The notes beneath the pieces were generated by a model. It had not been told where the DNA came from and ran no database searches. It saw only the letters and a program-made list of their open reading frames with translations. A stretch of 64,000 bases of DNA from NCBI GenBank assembly GCA_046293395.1, contig JBKBOU010000003.1, positions 62,001 through 126,000 of the forward strand, read 5' to 3'. This stretch comes from CAYNRA01 sp046293395. GTDB taxonomy: Bacteria; Bacteroidota; Bacteroidia; Cytophagales; Spirosomataceae. This document shows positions 61,005 through 64,000 of this stretch, in pieces; positions within the stretch are counted from its first letter, which is position 1; each line of letters opens with the position of its first letter. The position numbers were made by a program, and so were the translations under genes.

Positions 61005-61474
61005 TGACTTCTACTTGCCCGTGCGGTCTTCCCACAGAATACACCCACTGCTGCTACCCTTTTCACGAAGGAATTTCGCATCCTGACACACCCGAAAAGC
61101 TCATGCGTGCAAGGTATTCGGCGTATTTTTATCAAAAAATAGATTTTATTTGGGAAACAACTCACCCAAACCTCCAAAAAAAACAACTAAAAAAAGACAT
61201 CGCAGAATGGGCTGAGGCTACCCAATGGCTTGGCTTAGAAATCGTATTTCAGAACGAAAATGAATACAAAGGCGAGGTGCATTTCAAAGCAAAATACCAA
61301 TCTCGCGTAACTGGTGAAAAAGGCATACACCAAGAAGCCTCTCAATTTATAAAGGAAAACGGCAAATGGTTCTATTTACAAGGAGGGCGTATTCCTATTG
61401 CTAAAGCCCTAGACAGAAACGCACCTTGCCCGTGTGGGAGTGGCAAAAAATACAAAAAATGCTGTGCTCCATGA
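61001..61474 (+). CDS. YchJ-like SEC-C motif protein
   Basis: A 157-residue protein with an N-terminal CxCG...CC motif (CPCGLPTEYTHCCYPFHEG), the central YchJ/UPF0225 domain (TPEKLMRARYSAYFYQKIDF, IWETTHPN) and a C-terminal SEC-C zinc motif (APCPCGSGKKYKKCCAP). The architecture matches YchJ-family proteins of unknown function; SEC-C motifs bind zinc and often contact ribosomes or SecB. It overlaps the amidase stop by four bases (ATGA), implying translational coupling. A terminator is encoded in its last codons. Confidence 0.9.
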   Translation: MMTSTCPCGLPTEYTHCCYPFHEGISHPDTPEKLMRARYSAYFYQKIDFIWETTHPNLQKKQLKKDIAEWAEATQWLGLEIVFQNENEYKGEVHFKAKYQSRVTGEKGIHQEASQFIKENGKWFYLQGGRIPIAKALDRNAPCPCGSGKKYKKCCAP

Positions 61475-61494
61475 GTTGGAACACAGCATTTTTT
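61454..61494. terminator. Terminator overlapping the end of the YchJ-like gene
   Basis: AAAAAATGCTGTG (61454-61466) pairs perfectly with CACAGCATTTTTT (61482-61494). The left arm encodes part of the YKKCC end of the protein and its stop codon is in the loop. The U-tract lies on the plus strand. Confidence 0.85.
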
Positions 61495-61512
61495 CCTGAA
61501 AAATTCTGTGTT

Positions 61513-63816
61513 TTAATTCACCTCTATTTCATCCACAAATAACCACGAAGGACTTCCAACAGAAGGATGTGAAGGAGGCAAAAGCCCCTGATTTTTACAG
61601 GTTACTTGAATATAACGTGCCTTTTTAGCCGGAAAATCAAACGACATTTGTCGAACAAAATAAGTTTCGCTTAAAGAGGGTTCTATCCGTTCTTCTTTTA
61701 CTTTCTCAAATATTTTCCCATCCATAGAGACCTGAATTTCAACGGATTGTGGCAATAAAATCCACATCGCCCATGCTTGTTGGAATCCGATTTTCACGGA
61801 ACTCAAGGTTTTCATTTCTCCCAAATCCAACGTCATTTTAGCGTCTTTTCCGTTAAATCCTACCCAACTTGCTGCATTTTCTACAGTTCCTCGTATGCCA
61901 TTCGTTAATCCGAAACGCTCACCTCCCGTATAGGATTGTGGGGGATTCTCAAGCGCATATTTTTTTCCTGTTGCCTGAGATATTTGAAAAAAGCGAGTGA
62001 ATATCTTGCTTTGTAGCACTCCTTTTTCATTAAAAACAGCCGCTTTTACGAGTGTTGGTCCGACCAAAGGAATCCCCGTGACTGGGTATTTTTTACTCGC
62101 AAATATAGGCTCCGACCCGTCTGTTGTATAAGTAATAATCGGAGAGTTCATGGCTGTTTTTAACATACAAATTGGCTTTTTTTGCTTGGCATCAAAAGTC
62201 GTTTCAGATTGTAAATCGAAGAAACTTTTCGCTGCATTGACACCCATAAAGGCGAAACGTTCAAATTGCACTTGTAGCCTTCTTCCAAAGTCAGCATAAT
62301 CTTTGTTTTCTTTGGCAGTCCAGGCAACCTCTGCTAAAGCGGATGCACGCGGAAACGCCATATATTCCAACTGCGAAGGAGTCGGAATATACTCTGTCCA
62401 GACATTCCCTTGCGTTCCAATGATATATTTCTCCTCTTCTTTGGTTAATCCAGCCGGAATGGGTTCGTACTGATATACTTTATCCAAAGGTAAAAAACCA
62501 CCGATTGCTAGAGGTTCAGTCATTGGATCGGATTGATAATAATCAAAATAGACAAAACTGGTGGGTGTCATGATGGCTTCGTGTTGCTGTTTGGCAGCAG
62601 CAACGCCTCCCTCCTCACCACGCCAAGACATGATGGTTGCATTGGGAGAAATTCCCCCTTCCAATATTTCATCCCACCCAATCATTTTCCGTCCTTTTGA
62701 CGTAAGGAAGGCATCAATTCGTTTGATGAAGTAACTCTGCAATTCGTGTTCGTCTTTCAAGCCTTCTTTTTTGATTAATTCCTGACAAAATGCACTTTTT
62801 TGCCAGGTTGTCTTCGGACTTTCGTCCCCGCCAATATGAATGTACTTACCTGGAAATAAACCCATTACCTCTGTCAATACATCTTCCAGAAAAACGAATG
62901 TTTCTTCGTACGGACAAAACACGTCTTCTTCGATTCCCCAACGAGTCCCGACTTGGTACGGGCCTCCTGTACAACCGAACTCCGGGTAAGCCGCCAATGC
63001 AGCGAGTGCATGACCAGGCATTTCAATTTCAGGAATGACTTCTACGAATTTTTTAGATGCATACGCGACAACTTCCCGAATTTGGTCTTGGGTATAAAAC
63101 CCACCGTACGGAGTTCCATCCCATTGTTGGTCGCGGTAATGGCCTTTCATTGTTTCTTTGCGAATAGAGCCGACCTCCGTCAGTTTAGGATATTTCTTGA
63201 TTTCGATGCGCCAACCTTGGTCTTCTGTCAAGTGCCAATGGAATGTATTCATCTTGTGCATCGCCAATAAATCAATGTATTTTTTTACAAAATCAACGGA
63301 GAAGAAATGACGGCCTACGTCTAGGTGCATTCCTCTGTATTTGAATCTTGGCGCGTCTTCAACGACACAAACGGGCACTTTCCAAGTCTCTTGTTCACCG
63401 CTTCCGGCAAAAATGGCGGGAGGGATTATTTGTAAAAACGTTTGAACAGCATAAAAATGACCACGCGGAGTTGCTGCTCGGAACTCAATCGTTTCCTTAT
63501 CGACAGTCAGGCGGTATGCCTCTTCAGCGAATGTAGTGTCTGTCACAAAAACGAGTCCTTTTCTAGGCGTATCCATCGAAATATCAAGAAAAAAGCCACC
63601 TGCAAGCCGAAATCGTTGGCTCAACAGTTCGCTGATGGATACAAGTTCTTGGCTGTTTGTTGGTGGCAAATAAATCGTCGTTTGCGCATCTACCGCAAAA
63701 TACCCCGTACCTGCTGTTAATTTAAGCGGCTGCGGAATAATCGAAAAAGTATGCTGAGCCATGCTCGGAAGCGAAAGAAATAAACCGTACAGAAATAATT
63801 TGAAAATCCGGGACAT
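61513..63816 (-). CDS. Exported GH20 beta-N-acetylhexosaminidase
   Basis: A 767-residue enzyme when started at 63816 (MSRIFKLFLYGLFLSLPSMA), which gives a signal peptide; the upstream 19 codons run through the previous gene's end. An N-terminal GH20b domain (~20-150) precedes the catalytic barrel (~155-510) with YRGMHLDVGRHFFSVDFVKK, HWHLTEDQGWRIEIKKYPKL, EIEMPGHALAALAAYPE and the catalytic Asp-Glu in YIHIGGDESPKTTW. The C-terminus has a chitobiase-type and an F5/8-like carbohydrate-binding domain (about 630-767). It removes terminal GlcNAc or GalNAc from glycans in the periplasm or outside. Confidence 0.94.
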   Translation of the reverse strand: MSRIFKLFLYGLFLSLPSMAQHTFSIIPQPLKLTAGTGYFAVDAQTTIYLPPTNSQELVSISELLSQRFRLAGGFFLDISMDTPRKGLVFVTDTTFAEEAYRLTVDKETIEFRAATPRGHFYAVQTFLQIIPPAIFAGSGEQETWKVPVCVVEDAPRFKYRGMHLDVGRHFFSVDFVKKYIDLLAMHKMNTFHWHLTEDQGWRIEIKKYPKLTEVGSIRKETMKGHYRDQQWDGTPYGGFYTQDQIREVVAYASKKFVEVIPEIEMPGHALAALAAYPEFGCTGGPYQVGTRWGIEEDVFCPYEETFVFLEDVLTEVMGLFPGKYIHIGGDESPKTTWQKSAFCQELIKKEGLKDEHELQSYFIKRIDAFLTSKGRKMIGWDEILEGGISPNATIMSWRGEEGGVAAAKQQHEAIMTPTSFVYFDYYQSDPMTEPLAIGGFLPLDKVYQYEPIPAGLTKEEEKYIIGTQGNVWTEYIPTPSQLEYMAFPRASALAEVAWTAKENKDYADFGRRLQVQFERFAFMGVNAAKSFFDLQSETTFDAKQKKPICMLKTAMNSPIITYTTDGSEPIFASKKYPVTGIPLVGPTLVKAAVFNEKGVLQSKIFTRFFQISQATGKKYALENPPQSYTGGERFGLTNGIRGTVENAASWVGFNGKDAKMTLDLGEMKTLSSVKIGFQQAWAMWILLPQSVEIQVSMDGKIFEKVKEERIEPSLSETYFVRQMSFDFPAKKARYIQVTCKNQGLLPPSHPSVGSPSWLFVDEIEVN

Positions 63817-63854
63817 ACGAATTGTATTTAGATGAGTGAAAGTGTCAATGTGTA

Positions 63855-64000
63855 TTAGTTCGTCCAACCCCAAGGAGCGAGTGGAAGGGATTCGAGTGGT
63901 TTTGTTAGATCAAATTCAACGGTGAAAAGGCGGTTTGAGCCCATTCTTCGCAAATTATATGTAAATTTTGTTTCCTCCACGGTTATCCACCAAACATTGG
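63855..64000 (-). CDS. C-terminal 47 residues of an unidentified protein, partial
   Basis: The minus strand is open from the right edge to a TAA at 63855-63857. It reads NVWWITVEETKFTYNLRRMG, then SNRLFTVEFDLTKPLESLPL and APWGWTN. Composition is clearly coding, and the stop lies 38 bases before the GH20 start, so the two are probably in one transcript. I do not recognise the family; the aromatic-rich end could belong to a carbohydrate-active or extracellular protein, which is only a guess from its neighbour. Confidence 0.7.
   Translation of the reverse strand, partial: NVWWITVEETKFTYNLRRMGSNRLFTVEFDLTKPLESLPLAPWGWTN

Noticed and set aside
1..64000. CRISPR arrays, insertion sequences, rRNA or tRNA genes
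   Set aside because: I looked for regularly spaced repeats, transposase motifs and RNA-gene cores in the intergenic regions and saw none; a covariance search would be needed to exclude small RNAs.

Overview
The window reads as chromosomal DNA from a low-to-moderate GC member of the Bacteroidota, most likely the Cytophagales; I cannot place the genus. The evidence is: a type A type IX secretion (T9SS) tail on a large fibronectin-repeat protein; a TonB receptor with an N-terminal carboxypeptidase-regulatory-like domain; many short lipoprotein or signal-peptide starts; -7 elements of the form TAnnTTTG (two or three with a TTG about 19-21 bases upstream); and lineage-typical genes such as CtlX, the DksA-like protein with a degenerate zinc finger, and a GAFTSA-type short NtrC regulator. 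Nothing looks like a prophage, integron, IS element, CRISPR array or rRNA/tRNA locus. The window is a mostly compact housekeeping segment with short operons and many convergent pairs.

Left part (1-3.4 kb): the distal end of an S10-type ribosomal operon on the minus strand (rplC-rplD-rplW-rplB-rpsS-rplV), starting at rplC instead of rpsJ, behind a ~340-base structured leader. Then come a secreted protein with eight FN3 domains (3.4-6 kb), an FAD oxidoreductase plus membrane polyferredoxin pair (6.1-8.9 kb), an arginine deiminase/CtlX operon with a clear promoter and terminator (9-11.7 kb), folB, a DivIVA protein with a helix-hairpin-helix-like tail, a WD40 protein, a phosphopantetheinyl transferase, and sufC-sufD with a palindrome in the promoter but no sufB.

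Middle (17.7-39.8 kb): enolase, an M14 peptidase, a DksA-like regulator, glutamate dehydrogenase, a small-molecule kinase, phosphoglycerate mutase (TTG start), a thioredoxin-like protein, a TonB receptor, a gluconokinase/6-phosphogluconate dehydrogenase fusion, an HNH endonuclease gene that appears to have lost its start beside a frameshifted short ORF, a subtilisin-like lipoprotein, a renalase-like oxidase, an M20 amidohydrolase, a small barrel protein, ung, apaG and a methyltransferase.

Right part (39.8-64 kb): a three-gene operon (FAH-fold protein, ketoglutarate-semialdehyde dehydrogenase, SDR) that looks like part of an oxidative, non-phosphorylating sugar-acid pathway; idi; an arginyl/leucyl-tRNA-protein transferase-like gene; a VOC protein; tyrS; two outer-membrane barrel proteins, one coupled to an ECF sigma factor; a PepSY-like lipoprotein; an aminotransferase; a short NtrC-type regulator; an isolated nuoH; asnS; tspO; a glycerophosphodiesterase; a GH3-family protein; an M28 peptidase; an amidase; a YchJ-like protein; a GH20 hexosaminidase; and the last 47 codons of another minus-strand gene.

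No complete undescribed system stands out. The best leads are the rplC leader RNA, the decaying HNH locus, the sugar-acid operon whose SDR and FAH members lack expected catalytic residues, the ECF sigma/membrane-anchored barrel pair, the GntK-Gnd fusion, the palindrome at sufC, and the habit of encoding shared terminators inside the 3' ends of convergent genes.
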